Below, piece after piece: positions 9,217 to 19,190 of a stretch of 64,000 bases of DNA. A program made the translations under genes and the position numbers. Source of the DNA: Salinisphaera dokdonensis (GTDB lineage Bacteria; Pseudomonadota; Gammaproteobacteria; Nevskiales; Salinisphaeraceae); the NCBI RefSeq assembly GCF_040361215.1, contig NZ_APND01000001.1, positions 434,001-498,000 of the forward strand. The letters are read 5' to 3'. The notes under the pieces are model-generated. The model saw only the letters and a program-made list of their open reading frames with translations, did not search any database and was not told where the DNA came from. Position 1 is the stretch's first letter. Every line of letters starts with the position of its first letter.

Positions 9217-9687
9217 ATGCGCCCCGCCGTACTCCGCCGGATGATGAACGTCTGGCCGCCTTTTGCCGCCAGCGGTATCCATGTCACCCACATGGCGTCG
9301 GACTGGTCGCACGTGCGGGTGGAGCTGAAGCTCCGGCCCTGGAACCGCAACTATATGGGCACCCAGTTCGGCGGCCATCTGTTCAAGATGTGCGACCCGT
9401 TCTGGGCGATCATGGCGCTGCACCGCATGGGGCGTGACTATATCGTCTGGGATGCCGCCGGGGCGATCGATTTTCTCGCCCCGGGACGCGAAACCGTGCA
9501 TACCGACTTCCGTCTCGACGAAGCCACCTGCGACGAGATGCGGGAGGCGACCCGCACGGGCAAGAAGCACTTGCGCTGGTTCGAGAACGATATCGTTACC
9601 GCCGACGGCACGGTCGTGGCCCGGGTGCGCAAGCAGCTCTACGTCCGGCGCAAGCCGAAACGCGGACAGAAAAGAGCGAGCGGCTGA
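9217..9687 (+). CDS. DUF4442 / hotdog-fold thioesterase-like protein
   Basis: A 156-residue protein resembling DUF4442, a branch of the PaaI-like hotdog thioesterases. The core RVELKLRPWNRNYMGTQFGG and the following helix (MCDPFWAIMALHRMG) form the expected central-helix region. The ATG is preceded by GGGAA. A second gene of the same domain family lies at 59628-60110. The substrate is unknown; acyl-CoA hydrolysis is the family expectation only. Confidence 0.75.
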   Translation: MRPAVLRRMMNVWPPFAASGIHVTHMASDWSHVRVELKLRPWNRNYMGTQFGGHLFKMCDPFWAIMALHRMGRDYIVWDAAGAIDFLAPGRETVHTDFRLDEATCDEMREATRTGKKHLRWFENDIVTADGTVVARVRKQLYVRRKPKRGQKRASG

Positions 9688-9855
9688 CATATCGGCCCGA
9701 TCATCGGGCCGGGCAACTGGCGCTTGCTTGCACGCTTCGGTACGCGCCGGCCGCAGGGCTGGCACGCTTTGCACAATAGTTTTGATTCGGCTCGACAGGC
9801 GCCATATATAGCTTGAAGAGTCAGCCGCGGCGTGTCGGCCGCACGGAGCAATGGG

Positions 9856-10827
9856 TTGGAATACAAGGACTACTACAAGATTCTCGGCGTTACGCGTAAA
9901 GCGACAGACGATGAGATCAAGCGTGCCTATCGCAAGCTCGCGCGCAAGTACCACCCCGATGTAAGCAAGGAAAAAGACGCCGACACGCGCTTCAAGGAGG
10001 CCAACGAGGCCTACGAAGTGCTCAAGGACCCGAAGAAGCGCGCCGCCTACGACCAGATCGATCCCAGCCGCCCACACGCCGGTCAGGGTTTCCAGCAACC
10101 GCCCCACTGGAACAGCGGTGCGGGCTTTCGGCGCGCCGGGCCCGCCGACGATGCCTCTGCGAACTTCAGCGACTTCTTCGAATCCATGTTCGGGCAAGGT
10201 TTCGGCGGCATGGGCGGTGGCCCACGTGCCACGCGCCGGCAAGCCGGCGTGAAAGGCCAGGACCATGTCTCTCGGGTCGAAATCGATCTCGAGGACGCAT
10301 TCAGCGGCGGCACCCGTACCATCCGTCTGCGCGCCCCCACGCTCGACGACCGCGGTCGCACCGTGGAACGCGAACGCTCTCTAAAAGTGCGCATCCCCAA
10401 GGGCGCCCGCACAGGCCAGCGCCTGCGCCTGTCCGGCCAGGGTACGCCCGGCCAGCACGGCGGCCCCGCGGGTGATCTGTACCTGGAGATCGCCTTGCGG
10501 CCGCATCCCTATTTCACGGTCGATGGCGCCGATCTCATACTCGAACTGCCGGTCGCGCCCTGGGAAGCGGCGCTGGGCACGACCGTGAAAGCGCCCACCC
10601 CTGCCGGCGCAGTAGACCTGCGTATCCCGCCGAACTCGAACGCGGGCAAACGGCTACGGCTGAAAGGCCGCGGCATGCCCGGCAAGACACCGGGAAATCT
10701 CTATGTATCGCTCGTAATCACCCTGCCGTCCACCAGCGAGGGGGAAGCCGGCGAAAAGCAACGTGCTCTTTACGAGCAAATGGCCGAAGAGATGGCTTTC
10801 AATCCGCGCGCGCGCCTGGGCGTTTAA
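9856..10827 (+). CDS. cbpA: DnaJ-class curved-DNA-binding co-chaperone
   Basis: An Hsp40 of the CbpA type: J domain at residues 1-68 with HPD at 33-35, a Gly/Phe-rich linker (about 75-130), then two beta-barrel substrate-binding domains without the zinc-finger region. It stimulates DnaK ATPase; CbpA members also bind DNA. I place the start at TTG 9856, because GGAG sits seven bases upstream and the product then begins (M)EYKDYYKILGV, aligning with the start of CbpA. A GTG at 9832 would add eight extra residues. The modulator gene cbpM that often follows is absent; a convergent acyl-CoA ligase comes next. Confidence 0.88.
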   Translation: MEYKDYYKILGVTRKATDDEIKRAYRKLARKYHPDVSKEKDADTRFKEANEAYEVLKDPKKRAAYDQIDPSRPHAGQGFQQPPHWNSGAGFRRAGPADDASANFSDFFESMFGQGFGGMGGGPRATRRQAGVKGQDHVSRVEIDLEDAFSGGTRTIRLRAPTLDDRGRTVERERSLKVRIPKGARTGQRLRLSGQGTPGQHGGPAGDLYLEIALRPHPYFTVDGADLILELPVAPWEAALGTTVKAPTPAGAVDLRIPPNSNAGKRLRLKGRGMPGKTPGNLYVSLVITLPSTSEGEAGEKQRALYEQMAEEMAFNPRARLGV

Positions 10828-10897
10828 CCCGGGCGTCCTGAGCGCGCCGAAGCGTTCCTGGGCGAGCACAAACTCGGATTGGTCGGATCGAGCGTGC

Positions 10898-12583
10898 TCA
10901 GCCGCGCTTGAGCCCCAACTCCTCGATCATCTGCTCGCGCATGCGGTATTTCTGCACCTTGCCCGTCACGGTCAGCGGAAAGCCCTCCACGAAGCGCACG
11001 TAGCGAGGGATCTTGTAGTGGGCGATCTCGCCTTCGCAGAAGGCGCGCAATTCACGCTCATCGAGCGTCTGATCGGCGGCGAGCTGTACCCAGGCACACA
11101 GTGCCTCGCCATATTTCTCGTCGGGCACGCCGACCACCTGCACATCGGCCACCGCCGGATGGCGATAGAGATACTCCTCGATCTCCCGCGGGTAGATGTT
11201 CTCGCCGCCGCGGATGACCATGTCCTTGAGTCGGCCGACGATCTGGCAGTAACCGGCCTCGTCCATCACCGCCAGGTCGCCGGTGTGCATCCAGCGCGCG
11301 GCGTCGATGGACTCGGCGGTGCGTTCGGCATCGTCCCAATAACCCAGCATCACGCTGTAACCGCGCGTGCAGTATTCGCCCGGCTCGCCGCGCGGGACCA
11401 CCCGGCCCTCGACGTCCACGATCTTGATCTCCAGATGCGGATGCACGCGCCCGACCGTGGATACGCGCGCCTGCATTTCGTCGTCTACCGCGGTCTGGCA
11501 GCTCACCGGCGAGGTCTCGGTCATGCCGTAGCAGATCGTTACCTGGTCCATATGCATCTCGTCGATCACCCGCTGCATCACGGCCTGCGGACACGGCGAC
11601 CCAGCCATGATGCCGGTACGCAGACTGGCGAGATCGTAGTCCGCGAAGTCCGGCTGGCCCATCTCGGCGATGAACATGGTCGGCACGCCGTAGAGCGCGG
11701 TGCAACGCTCGGCAGCGACTGCCTCAAGCGTGGCCACCGGCTCGAAGGATGCCGCCGGGTAGATCACCGCGGCACCGTGGGTAAGCGCACCCAGATTGCC
11801 CATCACCATGCCGAAGCAGTGATACAGCGGCACCGGCACGGCGATACGGTCGCTATCGGTCAGTCCCATGCCCTCGCCCACGAACAGGCCGTTGTTGAGA
11901 ATGTTGTGGTGCGAGAGCGTCGCGCCCTTGGGCCGGCCCGTGGTGCCGCTGGTGAACTGGATATTGATCGGCTCGTCCGTCTGCAACAGCGGCGCGAGTT
12001 CGGCGATCCGCGTGACGTGCTCGGGCGCGACCCGTTCGGGTAGCTCGTCGAAATTGAGCATGCCCGGCGTGCGTTCCTCGCCGAGCCGGACGATCATTTC
12101 AAGCGTGGGCAGCGCACTGCTTTCAAGCGCGCCGGGCGTGCAGGCTTCGAGTTCCGGCGCGAGCGACTGGAGGATGCCGATATAGTCGCTGCTGGAATGG
12201 CGCGGCATAACCACCAGCGCGCGGCAGCCGACCTTGTTGAGGGCGTATTCGACCTCGGCACGCCGATAGGCCGGATTGATATTGACCAGGATCAGCCCGG
12301 CCTTGGCGCTGGCGTACTGGGTGATCAACCATTCGGCGCAGTTGTGCGCCCAGATGCCGATCCGGTCGCCCGGTTCGAGACCCAGAGCGACGAAGGCAGC
12401 CGCATAGCGATCCACCTGTTCGCCAAGCTCGGCATAACTCCATCGAATCGACTGGTGACAGCTGACCAGCGCGTCGTTATCCGGCCATTGATCCACAGCG
12501 CGATCGAACGCTCTGCCGATGGTGTCGCCCAGCAGCGTTTTCGAGTGGGCCCCGTGTGTATAGCTCGGCTCGGCCGTGCTCAT
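10898..12583 (-). CDS. AMP-dependent acyl-CoA synthetase
   Basis: An ANL-superfamily ligase of 561 residues that adenylates a carboxylic acid and forms its CoA thioester. The P-loop-like motif FTSGTTGRPKGATLSHHN, the YGMTETSP motif, the MHTGDLAVMDEAGY hinge region and the C-terminal GKVQKYRMRE with the catalytic Lys are all present. Length and motifs suit a fatty acyl-CoA ligase; chain length cannot be inferred. GGAGGAG lies just upstream of the ATG. The 298 bp between this gene and the end of the malic enzyme gene hold its promoter and no other recognised feature. Confidence 0.88.
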   Translation of the reverse strand: MSTAEPSYTHGAHSKTLLGDTIGRAFDRAVDQWPDNDALVSCHQSIRWSYAELGEQVDRYAAAFVALGLEPGDRIGIWAHNCAEWLITQYASAKAGLILVNINPAYRRAEVEYALNKVGCRALVVMPRHSSSDYIGILQSLAPELEACTPGALESSALPTLEMIVRLGEERTPGMLNFDELPERVAPEHVTRIAELAPLLQTDEPINIQFTSGTTGRPKGATLSHHNILNNGLFVGEGMGLTDSDRIAVPVPLYHCFGMVMGNLGALTHGAAVIYPAASFEPVATLEAVAAERCTALYGVPTMFIAEMGQPDFADYDLASLRTGIMAGSPCPQAVMQRVIDEMHMDQVTICYGMTETSPVSCQTAVDDEMQARVSTVGRVHPHLEIKIVDVEGRVVPRGEPGEYCTRGYSVMLGYWDDAERTAESIDAARWMHTGDLAVMDEAGYCQIVGRLKDMVIRGGENIYPREIEEYLYRHPAVADVQVVGVPDEKYGEALCAWVQLAADQTLDERELRAFCEGEIAHYKIPRYVRFVEGFPLTVTGKVQKYRMREQMIEELGLKRG

Positions 12584-12881
12584 GTTGTCGCTCCTCCGGC
12601 ATCCGCCGATGCCTGCCGCTGCGAGCGCTGGACGCCCGCTATTGTGATCACCCGATTAGCGCAACAACGGCGGGCAAAGACAAGCGACACAGAACGAACG
12701 AGCCGGCACGGGTTCGACAAACGTTCGCAGAGACAGCGCGCACGAGCGGATTCGCGCACGTGAGCACCCAGGCCGAGGGGCTTATCGACTTTGGTCGGAG
12801 CGGCGCTCACGCGCCTCGAGTCGCGCCCGATACGCGCTGATAACGGGCGTCACGATCAAACAGCGCAGGCCGTGCGGCGTT

Positions 12882-14570
12882 CTAAAAGGCAGCGCGACGA
12901 TAGCGCCGATAGCGGGGGTACCAGAAATGCCGCTCGACGCTTTCTCGAATGGCCTCGTCACTGGACTTGAGCGCCACGCCTTCGGCCTGTGCCTGTTTGG
13001 CCACGGCAACGGCGATCGCCTGGCTGAGTTCGCGTACCGCATCCAGCGGCGGCAGTAGCGCGCCTTCGCCGTGAATCGCCAGCGGCGAATTCTCGGCCAG
13101 TGCCCGGGAGGCGGCCATGAGCATCTCGTCGGTCACCCGCGTCGCCCGGGCGGCGATCACGCCGAGGCCGATACCGGGAAAGATATAGGCGTTGTTGCAC
13201 TGGGCGATCGGGCGCTGCTCTTCGCCCACCGTCACCGGGTCGAACGGGCTGCCGGTCGCCACCAGCGCATCGCCATGGGTCCAGTCGAGAATCTCCTGTG
13301 GCGTGGCCTCGACCTTCCAAGTGGGGTTCGACAGGGGCATTACCAACGGGTGCGCGCAGTGCGCATGCATGGTCTCGATCACCTGCTGCGAGAACAGCCC
13401 GCGCTGACCGGACACGCCGATCAGCACCGTCGGCCGCGCGTTATCGATGACATGCAACAGCGCGTCGTCTCCGGCCTCTGGCCAGCCCTCGACAAGCGAC
13501 CGAGGCTGGGCCAGACGGCGCTGAAAATCGTACAGACCGCTCATGGCGTCGGTGATCAGGCCGTCGCGGTCGATCATGTAGATCCGTTCGCGGGCTTCCT
13601 TTTCGGTGAGCCCCGCATCGGTCATCGCCACCACGATCTGTTCGGCGATGCCGCAGCCGGCCGAACCCGCGCCGACGAAAGCGATCCGCTGATCGGCGAT
13701 CGATTCGGTCTTGGCCTTGCAGGCTGCCAGCAGCGAGCCGACGACCACGGCCGCCGTGCCCTGGATGTCGTCGTTGAAACAGCACATCTGCTCGCGATAG
13801 CGCGCCAGCAGCGGCATGGCGTTGCGTTGCGCGAAGTCCTCGAACTGCAGCAGCACGTTCGGCCAACGGCGCCGGATCGCCTGCACGAACAGGTCGACGA
13901 ACTCGGCGTACTCTGCATCGGATATCCGCTCGTGGCGCCAACCCATGTACATGGGATCGTCGAGCAGTTGCTGATTGTTGGTGCCGACATCCAGCACCAC
14001 CGGCAGCGTGTAGGCCGGGCTGATGCCACCACAGGCGGTATACAGCGACAGCTTGCCGATCGGAATGCCCATGCCGCCGATGCCCTGGTCGCCCAGGCCC
14101 AGAATGCGCTCGCCGTCGGTGACCACCAGCACCTTGACGTTGTCCTTGGTCGCACTGCGGATGATGTCGTCGATGCGGTGGCGATCGGGATAGGAAACAA
14201 AGATGCCGCGATGGTTGCGATAGATCTCGGAGAACTTCTCGCAGGCGCGCCCGACCGTCGGCGTATAGATGATCGGCAACATCTCCTCGAGATGATCCTC
14301 GAGCAGACGAAAGAACATGGTCTCGTTGTCGTCCTGGATGCCGCGCAGGTAGATGTGCTTGTCCAGATCGTTGGTGCAGGTCTGGTACTGCTGATAGGCG
14401 CGCTCGACCTGCTCGTCGATGGTCTCCACGTTCTGCGGCAACAGGCCCACCAGGTTGAAGGCCACCCGCTCGTCGGCGTCGAAAGCGTTGCCCTTGTTGA
14501 GCAACGGCATCTCCAGCAACGTTGGGCCGGCATAGGGGATATAGAGCGGTCGCTTGGCGTCCTGGGTCAT
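12882..14570 (-). CDS. maeA: NAD-dependent malic enzyme (decarboxylating)
   Basis: Converts malate to pyruvate and CO2 with NAD. It follows E. coli MaeA closely from end to end: LYIPYAGPTLLEMPLLNKG near the start, the catalytic region DGERILGLGDQGIGGMGIPI, metal site LQFEDFAQRNA with FNDDIQGTA, and GAGSAGCGIAE for the cofactor. Starting at the ATG at 14570 gives 562 residues (E. coli 565); an in-frame ATG at 14594 is possible. It is transcribed away from the rhodanese gene. Confidence 0.94.
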   Translation of the reverse strand: MTQDAKRPLYIPYAGPTLLEMPLLNKGNAFDADERVAFNLVGLLPQNVETIDEQVERAYQQYQTCTNDLDKHIYLRGIQDDNETMFFRLLEDHLEEMLPIIYTPTVGRACEKFSEIYRNHRGIFVSYPDRHRIDDIIRSATKDNVKVLVVTDGERILGLGDQGIGGMGIPIGKLSLYTACGGISPAYTLPVVLDVGTNNQQLLDDPMYMGWRHERISDAEYAEFVDLFVQAIRRRWPNVLLQFEDFAQRNAMPLLARYREQMCCFNDDIQGTAAVVVGSLLAACKAKTESIADQRIAFVGAGSAGCGIAEQIVVAMTDAGLTEKEARERIYMIDRDGLITDAMSGLYDFQRRLAQPRSLVEGWPEAGDDALLHVIDNARPTVLIGVSGQRGLFSQQVIETMHAHCAHPLVMPLSNPTWKVEATPQEILDWTHGDALVATGSPFDPVTVGEEQRPIAQCNNAYIFPGIGLGVIAARATRVTDEMLMAASRALAENSPLAIHGEGALLPPLDAVRELSQAIAVAVAKQAQAEGVALKSSDEAIRESVERHFWYPRYRRYRRAAF

Positions 14571-14733
14571 TCGGCGATCAGCAGTTGGTGACATTGGGCC
14601 TATACAGCATAACGCTTGTAAGGGCTGCTCGGCCGCACGAGCAGGCCGCTCGCCCTGAAGCTGCCCCTATCCGTTTCGCCATCCGCGCCCCGGCGTGCTA
14701 TATCAGGCGTGCCGTTTCGATCCCACCGATGCC

Positions 14734-15123
14734 ATGCCCATCACCAAATCCGCCAGCCAACTCGTCGACGATGCCCGTGCACGTATCGTTTCGCTGACGC
14801 CCGAGGAAGTCGCCAGCCAGCGTGACCTGCCCGGCGTGATCCTGGTCGACCTGCGCGATGTGCGCGAACGCCAGCGCGAAGGTTATATCCGCGGCTCGAT
14901 GCACGTACCACGCGGCATGCTCGAGTTCTGGGTGGACCCGGACAGTCCGTATCACAAGCCCGAACTGGCCAAGGCGGAGTCGCTGATCCTCTATTGCAAC
15001 AAGGGCTGGCGCTCGGCGTTGGCGGCCGCCACCCTGCTCGACATGGGCCTTGAACAGGTGGCCGACCTGGACGGTGGCTTCACCCGCTGGTGCGAAGACG
15101 TCGGCGAGGTCGCACGCGACTGA
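14734..15123 (+). CDS. Single-domain rhodanese-like sulfurtransferase
   Basis: A 129-residue rhodanese domain with the persulfide-forming Cys88 in the loop CNKGWRSA, preceded by ILVDLRDVRERQREGYI, the conserved CDC25-like Asp-Arg region. It would carry sulfane sulfur between a donor and a thiophilic acceptor. The start chosen is the ATG at 14734; an earlier in-frame start at 14695 would add a non-homologous leader. A hairpin with 7-bp arms follows at 15132-15149. A persulfide-dioxygenase-like gene 7.5 kb away handles related chemistry. Confidence 0.85.
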   Translation: MPITKSASQLVDDARARIVSLTPEEVASQRDLPGVILVDLRDVRERQREGYIRGSMHVPRGMLEFWVDPDSPYHKPELAKAESLILYCNKGWRSALAAATLLDMGLEQVADLDGGFTRWCEDVGEVARD

Positions 15124-15131
15124 GCGGCGTC

Positions 15132-15149
15132 CGAGCCGCCATCGGCTCG
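15132..15149 (+). terminator. Hairpin after the rhodanese gene
   Basis: CGAGCCG-CCAT-CGGCTCG, a perfect 7-bp stem eight bases after the stop codon, without a T-tract. Confidence 0.4.
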
Positions 15150-15273
15150 CCCCACGTTCGAGAGCACATTGAGCCGACGCGCTATGCTCTGCATACCGCC
15201 TTGATTCAGTAGCGAGAATGCCCGGCTTGTCGTCCCCCGCTGCACCCGCTTATAGCGGCCTGGCGAACCACGC

Positions 15274-17043
15274 ATGAGCCTCGACGCGCTCCTAACGCTC
15301 GGCGTGCTCGTCGGCGTATTTGCCATGCTCACGCTCACACGCATCGCGGTCGACGCGGTGCTGGTCGGTGGCTTGATCGTGCTGTTGCTGACGGGCGTCG
15401 TAAATGCCGAAGCGGCGTTTGCGGGCTTTTCCAATCCGGGCCTGGTGACTATCGCCGCGCTTTATATCGTCGTCGCCGGCCTGCGCGATACCGGTGCCAC
15501 GCAGATGCTGGCCACGCGCGTGCTGCGCCGGCCGCGCTCGGTGCCCCATGCGCAGGCGCAACTGGTGCTACCCACCGCCCTGCTCAGCGCGTTTCTGAAC
15601 AATACACCGGTGGTGGCTGCGTTGATCCCGGCCGTCTCCGACTGGTGCCGCAAGCACGGCCTGTCGGTATCGCAGCTGATGATGCCGTTGAGCTTCGCCG
15701 CCATTCTGGGCGGCACCTGCACTCTGATCGGTACCAGCACCAACCTGCTGGTCAACAGCCTGCTCGTGCAGCAGGGCATCAGCGACGGGCTGGGCATGTT
15801 CGAGCTGGCCTGGGTGGGCCTGCCCATCGCGTTGCTCGGCATCGGGTTCATGATCGGCGCCAGCCACTGGCTTCTGCCCGATCGCACGCCGGCGCTGGGC
15901 CGCATGGACAACCCGCGCGAATACAGCGTGGAAATGATGGTCGCCGCCGGCGGGCCGCTGGAAGGTCAGACGATCGAAGGGGCTGGGCTGCGCCAGCTGC
16001 CCGGCATGTATCTCGCGGAAATCGAGCGCGACGGCCATATCCTGCCGGCCGTGTCGCCACGCGAACCACTGCAGGGCGAGGATCGACTGGTGTTCGTGGG
16101 CATCGTCGATTCGGTAGTCGACCTGCAAAAGACCCGCGGACTGGTACCGGCGACCGAACAGATCTTCAAGCTGGACACGCCACGGCGGGCCCGCGTGCTG
16201 GTCGAGGCGGTGGTGTCTCACAGCTGCCCGCTGGTGGGTATGACGATCCGCGACGGCGGCTTTCGCGGCCAATACAACGCCGTGGTGCTCGCAGTCGCCC
16301 GCGACGGTGCACGTATCCAGCGCAAGATCGGCGATATCGTGCTCCAGCCCGGCGATACGCTGCTGCTCGAGGCACGCCCTTCGTTCGTGGCCCAACAGCG
16401 GCATTCACGCGATTTCTTCCTCGTCAGCCAGGTCGCGGATTCACAGCCGCCGCAGCATCACCGCGCCTATGCAGCGATCGCCATCGTCGCGGGGCTGGTC
16501 GCCGTGGTCACCGTCGGACTGACGGATATCCTGCATGCGGCGCTCGGTGGCGCGGCGCTGATGCTGCTCGCGCGCTGTTGCACGCTCGGCTCGGCACGCA
16601 AGACGCTCGACTGGCCGTTGCTGGTCGCCATCGGTGCGGCTATCGGCATTGGGGCGGCGGTGGAACAGACCGGGCTGGCTCAGGCGATCGCCGGCGGCTT
16701 CATCGGCCTCGCGGGTTCGTCCACGTATGCGGCACTCACCGGGCTGTTCGTCACCACGGTGCTGATCAGCTCGATGGTCACTAACAATGCCGCAGCGGTA
16801 ATCATGTTTCCGATCGCCGTTTCGCTCGCGCAAGGCGCCTCGCAGTCGCCCATGCCCTACGCGATCGTGGTACTGGTTGCCGCATCGGCAAGCTTTCTCA
16901 CCCCGATCGGCTATCAGACCAACCTGATGGTCTACGGCCCCGGCGGCTATCGCTTTACCGACTTCCTGCGCCTGGGCGCGCCGCTGACATTGCTCGTCGG
17001 CGTGATGACGCTGCTCATTGTGCCGTGGGTCTGGCCGCTCTGA
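15274..17043 (+). CDS. SLC13-family anion permease with RCK (TrkA-C) domains
   Basis: A 589-residue inner-membrane permease of the divalent-anion:Na+ symporter type. Membrane helices flank a central cytoplasmic insert (about residues 210-395) made of two TrkA-C/RCK-C domains, seen as LEGQTIEGAGLRQLPGMYL and CPLVGMTIRDGGFRGQYNA. The paired transport motifs are SAFLNNTPVVAALIP with GTSTNLLVN in the first half and MVTNNAAAVIMFPI with GYQTNLMVYGPGGY in the second. Proteins of this architecture carry sulfate or dicarboxylates; specificity is not determined here. It is followed by a bidirectional terminator shared with betT. Confidence 0.88.
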   Translation: MSLDALLTLGVLVGVFAMLTLTRIAVDAVLVGGLIVLLLTGVVNAEAAFAGFSNPGLVTIAALYIVVAGLRDTGATQMLATRVLRRPRSVPHAQAQLVLPTALLSAFLNNTPVVAALIPAVSDWCRKHGLSVSQLMMPLSFAAILGGTCTLIGTSTNLLVNSLLVQQGISDGLGMFELAWVGLPIALLGIGFMIGASHWLLPDRTPALGRMDNPREYSVEMMVAAGGPLEGQTIEGAGLRQLPGMYLAEIERDGHILPAVSPREPLQGEDRLVFVGIVDSVVDLQKTRGLVPATEQIFKLDTPRRARVLVEAVVSHSCPLVGMTIRDGGFRGQYNAVVLAVARDGARIQRKIGDIVLQPGDTLLLEARPSFVAQQRHSRDFFLVSQVADSQPPQHHRAYAAIAIVAGLVAVVTVGLTDILHAALGGAALMLLARCCTLGSARKTLDWPLLVAIGAAIGIGAAVEQTGLAQAIAGGFIGLAGSSTYAALTGLFVTTVLISSMVTNNAAAVIMFPIAVSLAQGASQSPMPYAIVVLVAASASFLTPIGYQTNLMVYGPGGYRFTDFLRLGAPLTLLVGVMTLLIVPWVWPL

Positions 17044-17050
17044 AACGCAT

Positions 17051-17076
17051 CCCGGGCCTGTGATCACAAGCCCGGG
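17051..17076. terminator. Bidirectional terminator between the SLC13 gene and betT
   Basis: CCCGGGC and GCCCGGG arms with an inner self-complementary TGTGATCACA, located between the two convergent stop codons. Confidence 0.65.
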
Positions 17077-17086
17077 CGCCCTGCCC

Positions 17087-19129
17087 TCAGCTTTGTTCGC
17101 CCGCAATCGGCTTGATGCCACCGAGCGCCTGACGACGCATATGCAGGAACGTCAGATGACGTTCGTACTGATCGAGAATGTCGTCGATGATCTGGGCCTG
17201 GCTGTAATGCATCAGGTCGTAGCCCTGGCTGCCGTCGATCAGGTGGACTTCCAGTCGATAGTATTCGGTCTTGCCCGACTGCGGCCGCGTCGCGAACGCG
17301 GGCTTGATGGCCGGCGTCGGCCAGATGCCGTAGATGAAATCCTGCTCATCGGCCATCGCCGCCCTTAGCACCAAGCCATTCCGGTCGCCCGCGCCGCTTT
17401 CAATCTCGGCGGCAACATCTTGACCGCCGAGTGCCTCGCGAACATCGTTCATCGCCGCGCGGGCTGTTTCGCCCATGAATCGCTCGGCCTCGGCGCGATC
17501 GGGGAAACGCATCGCCCGCGACAGACGCTTGCGCCAGGCCCCCGGCTCGGCGCCGCCGTCCGAGATACGCCCGGACAGATAGCCCGACATCGCGGCGATA
17601 TGGCTGCGTTCCTTGAAGCCTTCGGTCCGCAGCGCACGGTAGAGCCCGAACATCATGAAGAACAGCACGATCGAGAACGGCAGGCCGGTCACGACCACCG
17701 CGCTCTGCAGTGCGTTCAAGCCGCCGGCCATCAACAACGATAGTGTGAGCGCCCCGATAATCGCGGCCCAGAGGGTACGCATCCAGGCCGGCGCGTCGTT
17801 GTTCACGTTCTCCAGCCGGTAGGTGAAGTTCGACAGCACCAGCGCGCCCGAGTCACCGGAAGTGACAAAGAACACGATCGCCAGAATCGTTGCCACGATG
17901 GTGGTCAGCCCAGCCCAGGGCAGTTGCTGCAGAAACAGGTAGATAGACGAGGCGGGATTGTTCATGGCCTCGTCGCCGAAATCGCCGGCGCCTTGCAAGA
18001 CCATGTCGATCGCGGAATTACCCATGATCGACATCCACACCATCATGAAGGCCATCGGCAGGATCAGCGTGCCGGCCACGAACTCGCGAATGGTGCGCCC
18101 ACGCGAAATACGCGCGAGGAACAAGCCGACGAACGGGCCCCATGCAATCCACCAGGCCCAGAAGAACAGCGTCCAGGCATTGAGCCAATCGCTGGGCGGG
18201 TCGAAGGCATAGGTATTGGTGGACAGCGAGACGAAACCGGTGAGGTAGTCACCCGCGTTCATCACCAGGGCATTGAGCAGGAACAGCGTCTTGTCGCTGA
18301 ACAGCACGAACAGCATCAACACCAGCGCCAACAGCATGTTGAACTCGGATAGCCGCCGGATGCCCTTGTCCACACCGCTGATTGCGGACAGGGTTGCGAA
18401 CACGATGATGAGCACGACGAGCACCGCCTGCACGACGGTGCTCTCCGCGATCCCGAACATCAGGTTCAGCCCGTAGTTGAGCTGGATCACGCCGATACCC
18501 AGGCTGGTCGCAATGCCGAACACGGTGCCCAGCACGGCGGCAATATCCACGGTATGGCCAATCGGCCCTTCGATACGCTTGCCGAAGATCGGGTACAGGG
18601 CCGAGCGGATCGTGAGCGGCAGCCCGTGGCGGTAGGAAAAGAACGCCAGCGACATGCCGACCAGCGAATACACGCCCCAGCCAGACAAACCCCAGTGCAG
18701 ATAGGTGAGTTTCATCGCCTCGCGCGCGGCTTCTACCGTACCGCCCTCACCGACCGGCGGCGCAAGAAACTGGGTGACCGGCTCCGCGATACAGAAGAAC
18801 AGCAGGTCGATGCCGATACCGGCCGAAAACAGCATCGCGGCCCAGGACAGCATGCTGAACTCCGGTCGCGAGTGCTTGGGGCCCAGCCGGATGTCGCCAT
18901 AGCGTGACAGCGCGATGCCGATCACGAAGAACAGATAGATCAATACGACAAGGAAGTAGTACCAACCGAAACTGTTCGAGACCCAGCCCAGCATCGTGTC
19001 GATGAAGGCCTGGGCCGACTCGGTGAAGATCATGGTCCAGAGCGCGAACAGCAGAATGCCCAGCGATGAGCCGTAGAACACAACCGGATTGATCCGGTCG
19101 CCGCTCGGCGTGGATTTCTGATCGTTCAT
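17087..19129 (-). CDS. betT: BCCT-family high-affinity choline transporter
   Basis: A 680-residue betaine/choline/carnitine transporter (E. coli BetT 677). It has about twelve membrane helices, the BCCT signature WAWWIAWGPFVGLFLARISRG, and a long cytoplasmic C-terminal domain (about residues 510-680) of the kind that senses osmotic strength in BetT. It imports choline with a proton for oxidation by BetA and BetB, whose genes lie directly upstream on the same strand. The ATG has AGGGGGA at good spacing. The 61-bp gap from betA, with no terminator seen, makes one betB-betA-betT transcript plausible. Confidence 0.92.
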   Translation of the reverse strand: MNDQKSTPSGDRINPVVFYGSSLGILLFALWTMIFTESAQAFIDTMLGWVSNSFGWYYFLVVLIYLFFVIGIALSRYGDIRLGPKHSRPEFSMLSWAAMLFSAGIGIDLLFFCIAEPVTQFLAPPVGEGGTVEAAREAMKLTYLHWGLSGWGVYSLVGMSLAFFSYRHGLPLTIRSALYPIFGKRIEGPIGHTVDIAAVLGTVFGIATSLGIGVIQLNYGLNLMFGIAESTVVQAVLVVLIIVFATLSAISGVDKGIRRLSEFNMLLALVLMLFVLFSDKTLFLLNALVMNAGDYLTGFVSLSTNTYAFDPPSDWLNAWTLFFWAWWIAWGPFVGLFLARISRGRTIREFVAGTLILPMAFMMVWMSIMGNSAIDMVLQGAGDFGDEAMNNPASSIYLFLQQLPWAGLTTIVATILAIVFFVTSGDSGALVLSNFTYRLENVNNDAPAWMRTLWAAIIGALTLSLLMAGGLNALQSAVVVTGLPFSIVLFFMMFGLYRALRTEGFKERSHIAAMSGYLSGRISDGGAEPGAWRKRLSRAMRFPDRAEAERFMGETARAAMNDVREALGGQDVAAEIESGAGDRNGLVLRAAMADEQDFIYGIWPTPAIKPAFATRPQSGKTEYYRLEVHLIDGSQGYDLMHYSQAQIIDDILDQYERHLTFLHMRRQALGGIKPIAGEQS

Positions 19130-19190
19130 GTCGTCCCCCTGATGAACCGACAGTGCATACCCGCCGGCTGGAAATCGTGTCTGGTTCGGC

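Noticed and set aside
9217..9687. The two DUF4442 genes as a recent duplication
   Set aside because: Their sequences share only fold-level features; they are distant paralogues or independent family members.
18361..18385. TTGTCCACA inside betT
   Set aside because: It lies in conserved coding sequence, and neither the second box nor the palindrome is present at the set distances.
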